59,251 bases of DNA from Bacteroidaceae bacterium (GTDB lineage: Bacteria; Bacteroidota; Bacteroidia; Bacteroidales; Bacteroidaceae): positions 67,151 through 126,401 of the forward strand of contig JAFYRW010000031.1 in assembly GCA_017546785.1 (NCBI GenBank), in the 5' to 3' direction. The position numbers and the translations under genes are program-made. The notes beneath the pieces are model-generated. The model was not told where the DNA came from. It worked only from the letters and a program-made list of their open reading frames with translations, and searched no databases. The number at the start of each line of letters is the position of its first letter. The stretch's first letter is position 1. Positions 19,001 through 26,740 of the stretch are shown in pieces.

Positions 19001-19199
19001 CAATGGAGAGGAGATAACCGTAACAATTGACAATAGTGAAAAGGTGATTTATGTCGCAGAAGGTGTTGTCTCAAATATCGATAATCTCAAAGAAACTACA
19101 CAACATTCTGAAATATACGACCTTACAGGCCGAAAGATAGACGGTGCTCTCAATGATGGAGTATATATTGTGAACGGAAAGAAATATATCAATCGATAA
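16092..19199 (+). CDS. Secreted LamG-domain GH18-family glycosidase
   Basis: This is a predicted secreted endo-acting enzyme of glycoside hydrolase family 18 (chitinases and endo-beta-N-acetylglucosaminidases). The start at 16092 gives the signal peptide MKRKAIALILFFVSLCGIAQ and 1035 residues. Two concanavalin/LamG-like domains (about 20-200 and 280-450) precede the catalytic domain (about 450-750). The catalytic motif DGVDYDFEW is at 558-566, so the acid/base is probably Glu565. After that comes a beta-rich region and a C-terminal IYDLTGRKI...GVYIVNGKKYI tail of the type-A sorting-domain kind. LamG domains suggest binding of complex glycans such as host or dietary glycoproteins. No polysaccharide-utilisation susCD genes are adjacent. 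Its stop overlaps the next start (TAATG). Confidence 0.85.
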   Translation: MKRKAIALILFFVSLCGIAQVTNNAISLERNGCVSLGALRDSAVGTGTTLQLWFNPQHWIPGANILSWGNSLNIQLGNPGEVLVKSADESTVFADTSLSAGNWAHLTLLLDSNIRLLVNNSNEQGFALSQSFTIPAEAPLLLGGGFLGRIDEVRVWNFILPAEYNRFWNNTIDSFNPQWEHLAAYWKFDQTRLAANVYDYSGKGHNGTFSANGVKRVAVKDNPQFTYRRNLAYADCSRFFDRGVQHGQYLKSNVISMIGATAQADGSLKYKQPDNKGVIINGSYLAEYNGRAGVLNLTGAGSLMNVGKESLIAFNNSTYLETTTAYTFMTWLSLDKWTPGAFLIKKESSDNNGISLRMGDAQGELILRCNGVEFTYGTALSLDKWHHVAFSTNAATLGSEFILVVDGITVAPAYSHTTAAATTLSGLGSTDCIIGRDIDGKLDNTITWSQKFGASDIVAQSTTPLEPGIGKAITGAYSRSVDGFWKYDLPEDLGRDSYSTPEWFRMIKATFDGYEGAHVTISLDKWSDEFFTKINNDAQYREALADAISAMGNEPFLDGVDYDFEWNNNWSGIGALCLLVRAKLYDGKIQAVSPHELYYNFPTDKMQYVDYFNFQDYGPGNKNIFNFDNYKNFFTKAKNHGYPVEKIMLSYATTTSGAMYSNGSRPASSHKEYAPTGWRSMPYETFGYSQNTYDVGEGLTRYFTGMEQVWLRSEYMNNNGCAGIFYWDMGNDTRDCNDPRSLATHASFAINSNVQKIVEKVDAAAEAPEEYEYEEIKTEYYRIRSVADGHTAHYLYQNGDELFAGEKGGEVRSIFCFEEAAEANAYYLKANDGRYIQDRSKLLATQDTYRFDKTPISYSLKGEEYSYPEGHYCFEQTNYTPNKPNFTDVQRCLKCNGNNAGVSTWGPWTAASHWAIEPVYGYNVYTVALADVYAVTCLMPGYTGSSIIYDGGFIALVAGEEITADKIASSNGEEITVTIDNSEKVIYVAEGVVSNIDNLKETTQHSEIYDLTGRKIDGALNDGVYIVNGKKYINR

Positions 19200-19807
19200 T
19201 GCACACTGCAACAGAAAGAATGAACACCGAAAAACACCCTTTGGAACCTTTTTTACCAGAGAATGCAAAAATACTTATGCTCGGCAGCTTTCCGCCTAAA
19301 CGCGAAAGGTGGTCGATGGATTTTTTCTATCCCAACTGGATAAATGATATGTGGCGCATTATGGGCACCATTTTCTACGGTGATAAGGGCTATTTTGAGG
19401 TAAAGGGCGAAAAGTGTTTTAACAAAGAGGCTGTCGTTGAATTTTGTTTGGAGAAGGGCTTTGCGCTCTATGATACGGCCTCTGAAGTGAACCGTCTGAA
19501 GGATAATGCTTCGGATAAATTCCTTGAGGTGGTTACCCCGACAGATATTGACTCTTTGCTTGTAAAGCTCCCCTCTTGCGGTGCGTTGGTAACTACGGGT
19601 CAAAAGGCTACCGATATAATTGTCTCCACTTTTGGATGCGAAGAGCCAAAGGTGGGTGCGTCGGTCGTAATATCCACCGCCGCAGGTGATATACGCTTCT
19701 GGAGAATGCCCTCGTCGTCGCGTGCCTATCCTCTGTCGCTAGAGAAAAAAGCGGCATTTTATCGTGCAATGTTCCTTTGTGAGGGGTTGTTGTTGGACGA
19801 TAAATAA
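19199..19807 (+). CDS. Uracil-DNA glycosylase superfamily protein
   Basis: A predicted DNA repair enzyme that removes uracil or hypoxanthine from DNA. The N-terminal motif LGSFPPKRERWSMDFFYPN and the C-terminal MPSSSRAYPLSLEKKAAFYR are the pattern seen in DNA-deoxyinosine/uracil glycosylase-like proteins. The substrate preference cannot be read from the sequence. The ATG at 19199 overlaps the GH18 stop by one base. A second ATG at 19220 (MNTEKHPLEPF) is equally plausible and would give 195 residues. The functional link with the glycosidase is unclear; the overlap suggests translational coupling only. Confidence 0.82.
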   Translation: MHTATERMNTEKHPLEPFLPENAKILMLGSFPPKRERWSMDFFYPNWINDMWRIMGTIFYGDKGYFEVKGEKCFNKEAVVEFCLEKGFALYDTASEVNRLKDNASDKFLEVVTPTDIDSLLVKLPSCGALVTTGQKATDIIVSTFGCEEPKVGASVVISTAAGDIRFWRMPSSSRAYPLSLEKKAAFYRAMFLCEGLLLDDK

Positions 19808-19847
19808 AAAATAGTGCAATAATTTTTTTGTTATATAATTTTTATTC

Positions 19848-19855
19848 TATATTTG
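19848..19855 (+). promoter_or_regulatory. -7 promoter element for the coiled-coil/zapA genes
   Basis: TATATTTG, an exact match, with TTTG at 19827-19830 (17-base spacer), 18 bp before the ATG. Confidence 0.6.
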
Positions 19856-19873
19856 TAGAATGATTGTTGTATT

Positions 19874-20170
19874 ATGACTGACAGTGATAAAAACGCGTTG
19901 AAACAATTTGAGGAGAAACTCCGCGGGCTTATATACAAATACGAGCAAGAGAGAGAGAGTAACGAATCTCTTACCCGCAGGCTGAAAGAGCAGGAGGATA
20001 GGATCCGAGAATTGGAAATGCGTAATGTGGCGCTGGAGAAGAATTACAATAATCTTAAACAGGCAAAGGTTATAAGCTTGAGCGATGCTGAAATAGGAAC
20101 TACTCGAGAGCGTATATCGATGCTTGTGCGTGAAATCGACCGATGCATAGAGTCGCTGAATAAACAATAA
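19874..20170 (+). CDS. Small coiled-coil protein next to zapA
   Basis: This is a 98-residue cytoplasmic protein. Residues 5-65 are a highly charged heptad-type coiled coil (LKQFEEKLRGLIYKYEQ, then LTRRLKEQEDRIRELEMRN), followed by a short helical tail (ISMLVREIDRCIESL). Size, coiled coil and position directly in front of zapA suggest a division-ring partner analogous to ZapB, but I see no sequence proof of homology. A gap of 23 bp separates it from zapA. Confidence 0.75.
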   Translation: MTDSDKNALKQFEEKLRGLIYKYEQERESNESLTRRLKEQEDRIRELEMRNVALEKNYNNLKQAKVISLSDAEIGTTRERISMLVREIDRCIESLNKQ

Positions 20171-20193
20171 CAATTAGCAGAGACAACGGCATT

Positions 20194-20490
20194 ATGGAAG
20201 AGAAAATGGTTGGAATAAATTTAATAATAGACGGCATTTCGTATCCTTTGACAGTTCCTGTCGGCGAGGAGCCTTATTACAGAAAGGCTGCTCACCTTTT
20301 GAACGATACGTTGCTACTATATAAACCTGTTTTTGCAGGGCAAGGGAGCATTAAGGTAATGACTATGGTGGCTCTTGATATAGCCTTAGAACTTGTACGA
20401 CGCAAGGATGAGGTGGGCTCTGCCGAGATTATGGGCAAGGTTGGCGAATTATCGCGTTTAATCGACGGTGCGCTATCCGAGAAAAAGTAA
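20194..20490 (+). CDS. zapA: Cell division protein ZapA
   Basis: This protein bundles FtsZ filaments and stabilises the Z ring at mid-cell. The N-terminal globular part (INLIIDGISYPLTVPVGEEPYYRKAAHLLND) is followed by a helical dimerisation region (IKVMTMVALDIALELVRRKDEV), the usual ZapA architecture. The length is 98. The gene sits between the coiled-coil gene and RNase Y. Confidence 0.92.
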   Translation: MEEKMVGINLIIDGISYPLTVPVGEEPYYRKAAHLLNDTLLLYKPVFAGQGSIKVMTMVALDIALELVRRKDEVGSAEIMGKVGELSRLIDGALSEKK

Positions 20491-20516
20491 ATTCCACATT
20501 TTTTTATTGCAATTTC

Positions 20517-20578
20517 ACGCATTGCCATATTTTGTGTGCAAGGGTTTTTCAAGCTCGAGCCACAATATTGCGATGCGT
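20517..20578 (+). ncRNA. Structured RNA element between zapA and rny
   Basis: ACGCATTGC (20517-20525) pairs with GCGATGCGT (20570-20578) over 9 bp with one G-U pair. Inside, ATATT (20527-20531) can pair with AATAT (20564-20568) and GTG with CAC, leaving a large loop that contains the palindrome GCTCGAGC. With no T-run after it, this is not a terminator. It could be part of the rny mRNA leader or a processed RNA. It is too short for a typical 6S RNA. Confidence 0.45.
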
Positions 20579-20605
20579 TTTATTATATATTAAAAATGTA
20601 ACATT

Positions 20606-22150
20606 ATGTCTACTGAACTACTATTAGTTTTTGTCGCAGCATTGGGAATTGCCATAGGCTGCGTATGTCAATATTTTATTAACCGTTACGGGCTAAAGGC
20701 CAAACGTAAACGTATTATTGATGATGCCTACAAAGAGGCTGAGGTTATTAAAAAGAACAAACTGCTCGAGGTAAAGGAGAAATTCCTTAACAAAAAGGCT
20801 GAGCTCGAAAAAGAGGTTTCTCAGCGTAACAACAAGATTCAGCAGGCCGAGAATCACCTTAAACAGCGTGAGATTCAGTTGAATCAGCGCAATGAGGACC
20901 TGCAGCGTCGTAAGAACGAGGTTGAGGCATTCAAGGATAATCTCGAGGCACAGAAGGTTGTACTCGAGCGCAAGCAGGAGGAGCTTGACAAGCTTCATAT
21001 GCAGGAGCGCGAGAAACTCGAGACAATCAGTGGCTTGTCGGCCGAGGAGGCAAAGGAGCGTCTCGTGGAGTCGCTCAAAGAGGAGGCTAAGACAGCGGCA
21101 GCATCGTACATTAACGATATTATTGATGATGCAAAGATGACCGCCGGAAAAGAGGCCAAGAAGATTGTCATACAGACAATACAGCGCGTGGCAACAGAGA
21201 CTGCCATTGAGAATTCTGTAACAGTGTTCCACATTGACAACGACGAAATGAAAGGTCGCATAATCGGTCGCGAGGGACGTAATATCCGCGCTCTCGAGGC
21301 TGCTACCGGAGTGGAGATTGTTGTAGATGATACTCCCGAGGCTATTGTGCTCAGCGCATTCGACCCTGTTCGTCGCGAGATTGCCCGTTTGGCACTCCAT
21401 CAGCTTGTTGCCGACGGACGTATACACCCCGCACGCATCGAGGAGGTTGTTGCAAAGGTTAAGAAACAGGTTGAGGAGGAGATTATCGAGACCGGTAAGC
21501 GTACCACAATTGACCTTGGTATCCACGGCCTGCATCCCGAACTTATCCGTATTATCGGTAAGATGAAATATCGTTCTTCTTACGGTCAGAATCTGTTGCA
21601 GCACGCTCGCGAGACAGCTAACCTTTGTGCTGTGATGGCTGCCGAGCTTGGATTGAATCCTAAAAAGGCTAAGCGTGCCGGACTATTGCACGATATTGGT
21701 AAGGTACCCGATGAAGAGACTGAATTGCCACACGCAGAGTATGGTATGAAGATTGCCGAGAAATATAAGGAGAAGCCCGATATATGCAATGCTATCGGTG
21801 CGCACCACGACGAGGTTGAAATGAATAGCCTTATTGCTCCCATCGTTCAGGTGTGTGATGCAATCTCAGGTGCTCGTCCCGGTGCTCGTCGCGAGATTGT
21901 CGAGGCTTATATCAAGCGTCTGCACGACCTTGAGCAGTTGGCAATGTCTTATCCCGGCGTAACAAAGACCTATGCTATACAGGCGGGCCGCGAATTGCGC
22001 GTAATTGTTGGTGCCGACAAGATTGACGACAAGCAGACTGAATTGCTGTCGGGCGAGATTGCCAAGAAAATTCAGGATGAGATGACTTATCCAGGTCAGG
22101 TAAAGATTACTGTTATCCGCGAGACACGAGCAGTAAATTATGCAAGATAA
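20606..22150 (+). CDS. rny: Ribonuclease Y
   Basis: A membrane-anchored endoribonuclease that starts mRNA decay. An N-terminal transmembrane helix (about 3-24) is followed by a long charged coiled coil (30-150), a KH RNA-binding domain with [13 protein letters not shown] at 217-229, and an HD phosphohydrolase domain with His333, His362-Asp363 (LLHDIGK) and His400-His401. The length of 514 is standard. It lies downstream of zapA with a hairpin in the 115-bp spacer and is followed by a terminator. Confidence 0.96.
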   Translation: MSTELLLVFVAALGIAIGCVCQYFINRYGLKAKRKRIIDDAYKEAEVIKKNKLLEVKEKFLNKKAELEKEVSQRNNKIQQAENHLKQREIQLNQRNEDLQRRKNEVEAFKDNLEAQKVVLERKQEELDKLHMQEREKLETISGLSAEEAKERLVESLKEEAKTAAASYINDIIDDAKMTAGKEAKKIVIQTIQRVATETAIENSVTVFHIDNDEMKGRIIGREGRNIRALEAATGVEIVVDDTPEAIVLSAFDPVRREIARLALHQLVADGRIHPARIEEVVAKVKKQVEEEIIETGKRTTIDLGIHGLHPELIRIIGKMKYRSSYGQNLLQHARETANLCAVMAAELGLNPKKAKRAGLLHDIGKVPDEETELPHAEYGMKIAEKYKEKPDICNAIGAHHDEVEMNSLIAPIVQVCDAISGARPGARREIVEAYIKRLHDLEQLAMSYPGVTKTYAIQAGRELRVIVGADKIDDKQTELLSGEIAKKIQDEMTYPGQVKITVIRETRAVNYAR

Positions 22151-22174
22151 AATTTTTCAATAGTTTAAATAGTG

Positions 22175-22212
22175 GTTACGATGGTGGGGTGACTCATCAT
22201 CGTAATTTTTAT
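22175..22212 (+). terminator. Terminator after rny
   Basis: TTACGATG (22176-22183) pairs with CATCGTAA (22198-22205), extended inward by three more pairs, followed by a T-run (22206-22210). Confidence 0.8.
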
Positions 22213-22217
22213 GTAGT

Positions 22218-22853
22218 ATGAATATAGATAGTAGGCTGATTAGATATGTCGAGGAGGAGATAATACCTCTATACGACAAATTCGACAAGGCGCATCGTCG
22301 CGACCACGTAAATACTGTTATTGAGCAGAGCCTGCTATTGGCGTCAAACTACGCTGTCAATGTGAATATGGTGTATGCTATTGCGGCCTTTCACGACGTC
22401 GGATTATGCAAGGGGCGTGAGTTTCATCATATAGAATCGGCTGATATCGTGCGTGGAGACAAGCTGCTGAACAGCCTCTTTACCGCCGAAGAGGTTGCTG
22501 TTATGGCCGACGCTGTAGAGGATCATAGAGCATCGAACAAGGCTGCTCCCCGTACTTTGTACGGCAGGATTGTGGCAGAGGCCGATAGGGTGATAGACGG
22601 AAACACCATATTGCGTCGTACGGTGCAGTATGGCCTGTCGCACTATCCGTCGTTGAGCCGCGAGGAGCATTACGCCCGTGCTTGCGAGCATCTTAAAGAG
22701 AAATATGGCTATGGCGGTTATCTTAAATTGTGGATTCCCGAGTCGGCCAACGCTGCGCGTCTGCAGGAATTCCGCGAGGTTATAAACGACGAAAAGGCTC
22801 TTAAGAGCCTTTTCGAAATAATCTTTGACGAAGAGTGCTGCGATTATGCGTAG
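22218..22853 (+). CDS. HD-domain phosphohydrolase-like protein
   Basis: This is a 211-residue cytoplasmic protein with an HD-type metal-binding pattern: His30 (AHRRDHV), His59-Asp60 (AAFHDVGL), His69-His70, and a later EADRVIDG with the fourth ligand. Such small HD proteins hydrolyse nucleotides or phosphate esters; the substrate is unknown. It sits just after the rny terminator, and its last 10 bp overlap the 3' end of the convergent cytochrome c assembly gene. Confidence 0.85.
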   Translation: MNIDSRLIRYVEEEIIPLYDKFDKAHRRDHVNTVIEQSLLLASNYAVNVNMVYAIAAFHDVGLCKGREFHHIESADIVRGDKLLNSLFTAEEVAVMADAVEDHRASNKAAPRTLYGRIVAEADRVIDGNTILRRTVQYGLSHYPSLSREEHYARACEHLKEKYGYGGYLKLWIPESANAARLQEFREVINDEKALKSLFEIIFDEECCDYA

Positions 22854-25048
22854 CTGTGTATTCCTCCTAATAGGAAATTCACTCCAAAATATGTTATGAG
22901 CACCGATGCAAAGGCTGCCACACAGAATATGTGAAAATGGAGCGTGCTTCTGAGGAACGGCAACTGCTTGTTGTGCATTGTCAGCGAGTATACAAGCATT
23001 GTTATAAGCGCCCACACCTCTTTAGGGTCCCACCCCCAATATCTGCCCCACGATGCATCGGCCCATACGGCTCCGATGAATATACCGCCCACCAATAGAA
23101 AGAGCGCAGGGTAGAGTATGAGCTTGCTTATCAGCGCAAGATATTCAATCTTCTGTTGTGTGTTGGGCTTTCTGTATAGCAGCAGTGCAGTAATGCCATT
23201 GAACATTGCAAAGGCAAAGAGAGCATAGGCTATCATTATGAATACAACGTGTATGCTCAACAGCGGCGAGTGAAGCTCGGGAGTAAGATTGGTAATCTGA
23301 GGATTGTTGCCGCCCATTGTCGCAACGGTCAATGAGAGTCCGCCAATAAGAATACCGAACGGTAGAGCCATAAAGAATTTCTTTTGGCTGAACAGTGTTA
23401 TGCCGAATGTTATGATTGCCATAAACAACATTGTCTCGTAGCCGTTGGTCAATGGCAGATAGCTGCCTATGTATCCACGCAGTGCGCAATATAAAAGAAG
23501 ATAGCCGAGTATTGCCGTAACGACGAATCTCAGTATCCTGTCTATCTGAGGGCGCTTGGGGTTGGGCGAGATAATGCTTCGTGTGTATATTATAAAGGAG
23601 GTAATACCTATGGCAATACATATTATTGCCAATATTCCTATTATATTGGCCTTGTTGTATATCTTCTCTATTGCAAAATGGTTTTTCCCTGGGAGTATAT
23701 GCGATGCTTCGTTGCTCTGCATTATGCGCAGGGTGTCAAGCTGTAGTTTCGCATTGTCGTATCTCTCGCTGAATATAGACTCCGAGAAGCGCTTCATCAC
23801 TTCCTGCATCCTTACAAAATTCTCGTTTGTCTTGTCGTTTGGCAATGAATAGGCCAGAGAGTGCCACATTGTCATTCTGTCGCTGTGGGTTACGGGGAAC
23901 ATACGCATAATGTCTCCGTTGCAGAGCATTGCTACAAGGTTGAACTTCTCGTTGGCTCTCTCGGCAGCCTTGCGTAGAGGCTTGTTGATGCTTCCTGTGA
24001 GAATATCGTTGAGCTTGTAACCTTTCTCGTCGCTGAAATCTTTTAATGCTGCGTAGTTGCCCTCTATTCCCAGAATCTCTTTAAGGGCATTTCCTTTGAT
24101 GGCAATGATTGGTTCTTCCTGCCATTTGTAATAGTAGAAGAGCCATCCAGTGAGTACCTGCTCGGCGGTCAGCCCTTTGTATTCGGGCTTTTCGTATAGC
24201 TTGCTCGTTAAATCTTTTGCTAACGTCTGCATTGGGCAAACGCGTCCGTTGTAATAAACGTAAAGGTTACCGAACTTCTCGGCAACATCTTTGGGCAGGC
24301 TTTTTGGTGCTGCCGACAGGCTCAACGAGAATACCAATAGTAGTATGACGGCTTTTCCGCGCTTTAACAGTGGGCTCTTGAGCATTGTGCGGAAATTGCT
24401 GTTCTTCTGAAAGAAAAAGCCTGCAAGAGAGATTAGCAGCATAAGATAGCCTGTATAGGTTATTCCGCTTCCGTAGGGATCGTACGAAATTACGATGGTC
24501 GCTTCGTCGTGGTCGCTGTCGTATCCCGACTGATGGAATCTCCACCCTTTGTAGTAGAATGTGTTGTTTATCGATACCTCGCCCTTTGTTCTCTTCCCAT
24601 CGTTTATGCTGATGAGGCTTACATAGTCCATAGGGGCGAATGTGCCTTTGTAGTATTTAAGACTGAATGAGTCGAGCGATACTTTGAATGGCAACTCCTT
24701 TATTTTTCCTTCGTGGGTGATATAGTGGCTCTGCGGTCGCGACTGCTCGATAAGATGCATACGTCCCTGTTGCCCGAAAATGTGGGTAACCAATGCTCCC
24801 AGCAGGATGACTCCAAAGGAGAGGTGTATAAAAAAGGTGAAGCTGAACTTTTTTACTCTGCTCATAGCAAGATATCCCAGCGCCGATAGTGTCAATATGA
24901 TCCATAGGGTGATTATCCACGGCGAGGTATACAGATACTGCAACACAAGCGAGGAACCGAATAGCTTCTCGAGCAGTGTGGCTGTTACAAGTATCAGCAG
25001 TAGCACTCCTAATGCTCCGTATGAGAAAAATTTGAGCAGTGTCTTCAT
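22844..25048 (-). CDS. ccsA: ResB-CcsA fusion, cytochrome c biogenesis (system II)
   Basis: This is a membrane protein that exports and attaches heme to apocytochromes c. The start at 25046-25048 (MKTLLKFFSYG, 734 residues) is used. The N-terminal half is ResB-like (several membrane helices and a periplasmic domain with KGWRFHQSGYD). A middle region (about 250-440) is a Bacteroidota-type insert beginning with a second signal-like segment (LLVFSLSLSAAPK). The C-terminal half is CcsA, with many helices and the heme-handling WWD motif WADASWGRYWGWDPKEVWAL starting at 662. A promoter element ends 6 bases before the ATG, so the mRNA may lack a leader. No cytochrome gene is in the window. Confidence 0.93.
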   Translation of the reverse strand: MKTLLKFFSYGALGVLLLILVTATLLEKLFGSSLVLQYLYTSPWIITLWIILTLSALGYLAMSRVKKFSFTFFIHLSFGVILLGALVTHIFGQQGRMHLIEQSRPQSHYITHEGKIKELPFKVSLDSFSLKYYKGTFAPMDYVSLISINDGKRTKGEVSINNTFYYKGWRFHQSGYDSDHDEATIVISYDPYGSGITYTGYLMLLISLAGFFFQKNSNFRTMLKSPLLKRGKAVILLLVFSLSLSAAPKSLPKDVAEKFGNLYVYYNGRVCPMQTLAKDLTSKLYEKPEYKGLTAEQVLTGWLFYYYKWQEEPIIAIKGNALKEILGIEGNYAALKDFSDEKGYKLNDILTGSINKPLRKAAERANEKFNLVAMLCNGDIMRMFPVTHSDRMTMWHSLAYSLPNDKTNENFVRMQEVMKRFSESIFSERYDNAKLQLDTLRIMQSNEASHILPGKNHFAIEKIYNKANIIGILAIICIAIGITSFIIYTRSIISPNPKRPQIDRILRFVVTAILGYLLLYCALRGYIGSYLPLTNGYETMLFMAIITFGITLFSQKKFFMALPFGILIGGLSLTVATMGGNNPQITNLTPELHSPLLSIHVVFIMIAYALFAFAMFNGITALLLYRKPNTQQKIEYLALISKLILYPALFLLVGGIFIGAVWADASWGRYWGWDPKEVWALITMLVYSLTMHNKQLPFLRSTLHFHIFCVAAFASVLITYFGVNFLLGGIHSYA

Positions 25049-25053
25049 CGTGC

Positions 25054-25061
25054 CAAAGTTA
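25054..25061 (-). promoter_or_regulatory. -7 promoter element immediately before the ccsA start
   Basis: The minus strand reads TAACTTTG (exact), with TTG at 25083-25085 as -33 (21-base spacer). It ends 5 bases before the ATG. Confidence 0.55.
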
Positions 25062-25079
25062 CTCAATAACTATTAAAAT

Positions 25080-25114
25080 AAGCAAGAATAACCCAAAAAA
25101 GGTTATTCTTGCTT
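25080..25114 (-). terminator. Terminator after mntP
   Basis: A 14-bp perfect stem (AAGCAAGAATAACC 25080-25093 with its complement 25101-25114) has a 7-base loop, then ATTTTAATAGTT on the minus strand. It lies about 60 bp after the mntP stop. Confidence 0.75.
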
Positions 25115-25174
25115 GTATATATTGTGCAATTAAGGCCCTTAAAGTTAAAAAGTATTGTATAATAGGGGGTAATC

Positions 25175-25750
25175 TTAATAATATGTGTGTTCAATGACCA
25201 CCTTTATACCAATGATAATAAGGATTATTCCTCCCCACATTTCGGCGCGCAGCCTACGGGCGAATTTACGTCCGAACTTAATGCCGAGCAACAATCCGCA
25301 GATGCTCATAGCAAACGACACGAATCCGATTGCTGCAATAGGGTAGGTCAGTCGGTTGATGGCCTCTATTCCCATACAGGAGAATGATACGCCCACAGCA
25401 AGTGCATCGATACTTGTGGCAATGGCCATTGTCAGTATCACCTTAAGCGACTCGGGATTGAAATTCTTCTCCTCCTCTTCCTTGAACGACTCAAGAATCA
25501 TACGCGCACCCAAATAACCGAGTATGGCAAATGCTATCCAATGGTCTACACTCTCGATGAGGCTTCTGCTTGCGTCGGCAACGGTCCAGCCTATCAGTGG
25601 GTTAAGCGCCTGAAAAAGGCCAAAGAAAAGTGCCATATGGAGCATAGGGCGCCATTTACATTGTTTCATAATGACTCCACCGGCAATGGCAACCGTGAAA
25701 CAGTCCATTGCAAGCGCTAATGCCAAAGTCCAAATTTCGATATGTGTCAT
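25175..25750 (-). CDS. mntP: Manganese efflux pump MntP
   Basis: An inner-membrane Mn(II) exporter of about six helices (191 residues). The two repeats carry the signature acidic residues in LALAMDCFTVAIAGG and ATSIDALAVGVSF, as in E. coli MntP. There is a 50-bp gap after the DUF2156 gene, so the two are probably co-transcribed. No yybP-ykoY manganese riboswitch can fit in that gap and none is seen. Confidence 0.93.
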   Translation of the reverse strand: MTHIEIWTLALALAMDCFTVAIAGGVIMKQCKWRPMLHMALFFGLFQALNPLIGWTVADASRSLIESVDHWIAFAILGYLGARMILESFKEEEEKNFNPESLKVILTMAIATSIDALAVGVSFSCMGIEAINRLTYPIAAIGFVSFAMSICGLLLGIKFGRKFARRLRAEMWGGIILIIIGIKVVIEHTYY

Positions 25751-25800
25751 TGTGCTCTCTTTTGTGGTTTGTGCTTATAGGTAATGTGTCGCTGTCGATA

Positions 25801-26694
25801 CTATTGTGGGATAACCTCGTAACGGTCGAGCATTTCCAATGGGTCGTATGAGCGTTTCGCCTGTCGTAGTCCGGGGTCACCAAGATCCTCCTCGCGGTTG
25901 ATGAATGTTACCTGAGGATATGCCTCGGTAATATCTTTTGCAAAGCATCTGTTGATGCATTCGCTTAGTCCGGGATATTCGCGCAGTGCTTTCTCTATGT
26001 GAATATATAGTGTGTCTCCGCAAATTTCTCCTAAGGTGAGTGCTACAATCCTTCCGTCGATTCTTACTACTCCTATGGGCTGCTTGTAGTATCTTGTGTT
26101 GCGCACGGTGTATATGCACTGCTCCTGCTCGTAGCAACGCATAATTGTCTGGTCGTGGCAGTCGTTGGCTCCTCCCAAGAATACTACAGCCTCCTCGAGC
26201 TCTTCTTCGGTCAGTCGGCTGTATGAGTAGCCGGGATACTCGTTTACGAATTTATTGAATCGGTTGCGCTTCTTGTTAAGGTTGCGTCCCTGTAGCGTTA
26301 CAAGAGATTCTGCCGAATAGATATAATCGGACCAGCCTTCGAGCGACTCTATCTGGTGAGTGGGCAATAGGGCTTTTATCTCCTCAATATAGGGTGCGGG
26401 AACAGCAGTCAATCGTAATTTGCGGTCTAATGTATCGCAAAAGTCCTGCAGTCTCTTGATGCTCTCTTGCAGCGGTAGCTCTCCTATTGGAACAAAGAAT
26501 GCCTTTGTGTTTATGTCGTGCTGCGATTGGCACGAAATGAACAGTGTGTTATCCTCTATGCAGTATCGGTAGTTCATATATCTTGCCCACATTACAAGAT
26601 TGCCGAGCGTGTAGTCGCACGAACGGTAGGGGATGAATTTTGCGAATGGCGCAAGCTCTTCTATGCAGTCTAATGTTATTGCTTTAAAAATCAT
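25801..26694 (-). CDS. DUF2156 (phosphatidylglycerol lysyltransferase-like) protein
   Basis: A 297-residue soluble protein with the double GNAT-like fold of DUF2156. Typical segments are YSAESLVTLQGRNLNKKRNR (about 126-145), GVVRIDGRIVALTLGE and the end NREEDLGDPGLRQAKRSYDP. Related domains transfer amino acids from aminoacyl-tRNA to lipids, but this protein lacks the membrane part of MprF, so its acceptor is unknown. It is co-directional with mntP. Confidence 0.88.
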   Translation of the reverse strand: MIFKAITLDCIEELAPFAKFIPYRSCDYTLGNLVMWARYMNYRYCIEDNTLFISCQSQHDINTKAFFVPIGELPLQESIKRLQDFCDTLDRKLRLTAVPAPYIEEIKALLPTHQIESLEGWSDYIYSAESLVTLQGRNLNKKRNRFNKFVNEYPGYSYSRLTEEELEEAVVFLGGANDCHDQTIMRCYEQEQCIYTVRNTRYYKQPIGVVRIDGRIVALTLGEICGDTLYIHIEKALREYPGLSECINRCFAKDITEAYPQVTFINREEDLGDPGLRQAKRSYDPLEMLDRYEVIPQ

Positions 26695-26710
26695 TGCTAT
26701 ATTATAATAG

Positions 26711-26737
26711 TATGAGGCTGCTCAATGCAGCCTCATA
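26711..26737 (-). terminator. Hairpin after the yidC-linked unknown gene
   Basis: TATGAGGCTG (26711-26720) pairs perfectly with CAGCCTCATA (26728-26737) around a 7-base loop. It starts 4 bases beyond the stop codon. The T-content after it on the minus strand is modest (ACTATTATAAT), so termination strength is uncertain. Confidence 0.6.
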
Positions 26738-26740
26738 TTG

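Noticed and set aside
20491-20605. The zapA-rny spacer as a standard 6S RNA gene
   Set aside because: It is only 115 bp, shorter than known 6S RNAs, and I found no exact promoter. It is kept only as a structured element.
25751-25800. A manganese (yybP-ykoY) riboswitch before mntP
   Set aside because: The gap is only 50 bp and lacks the conserved stem-loop pattern.
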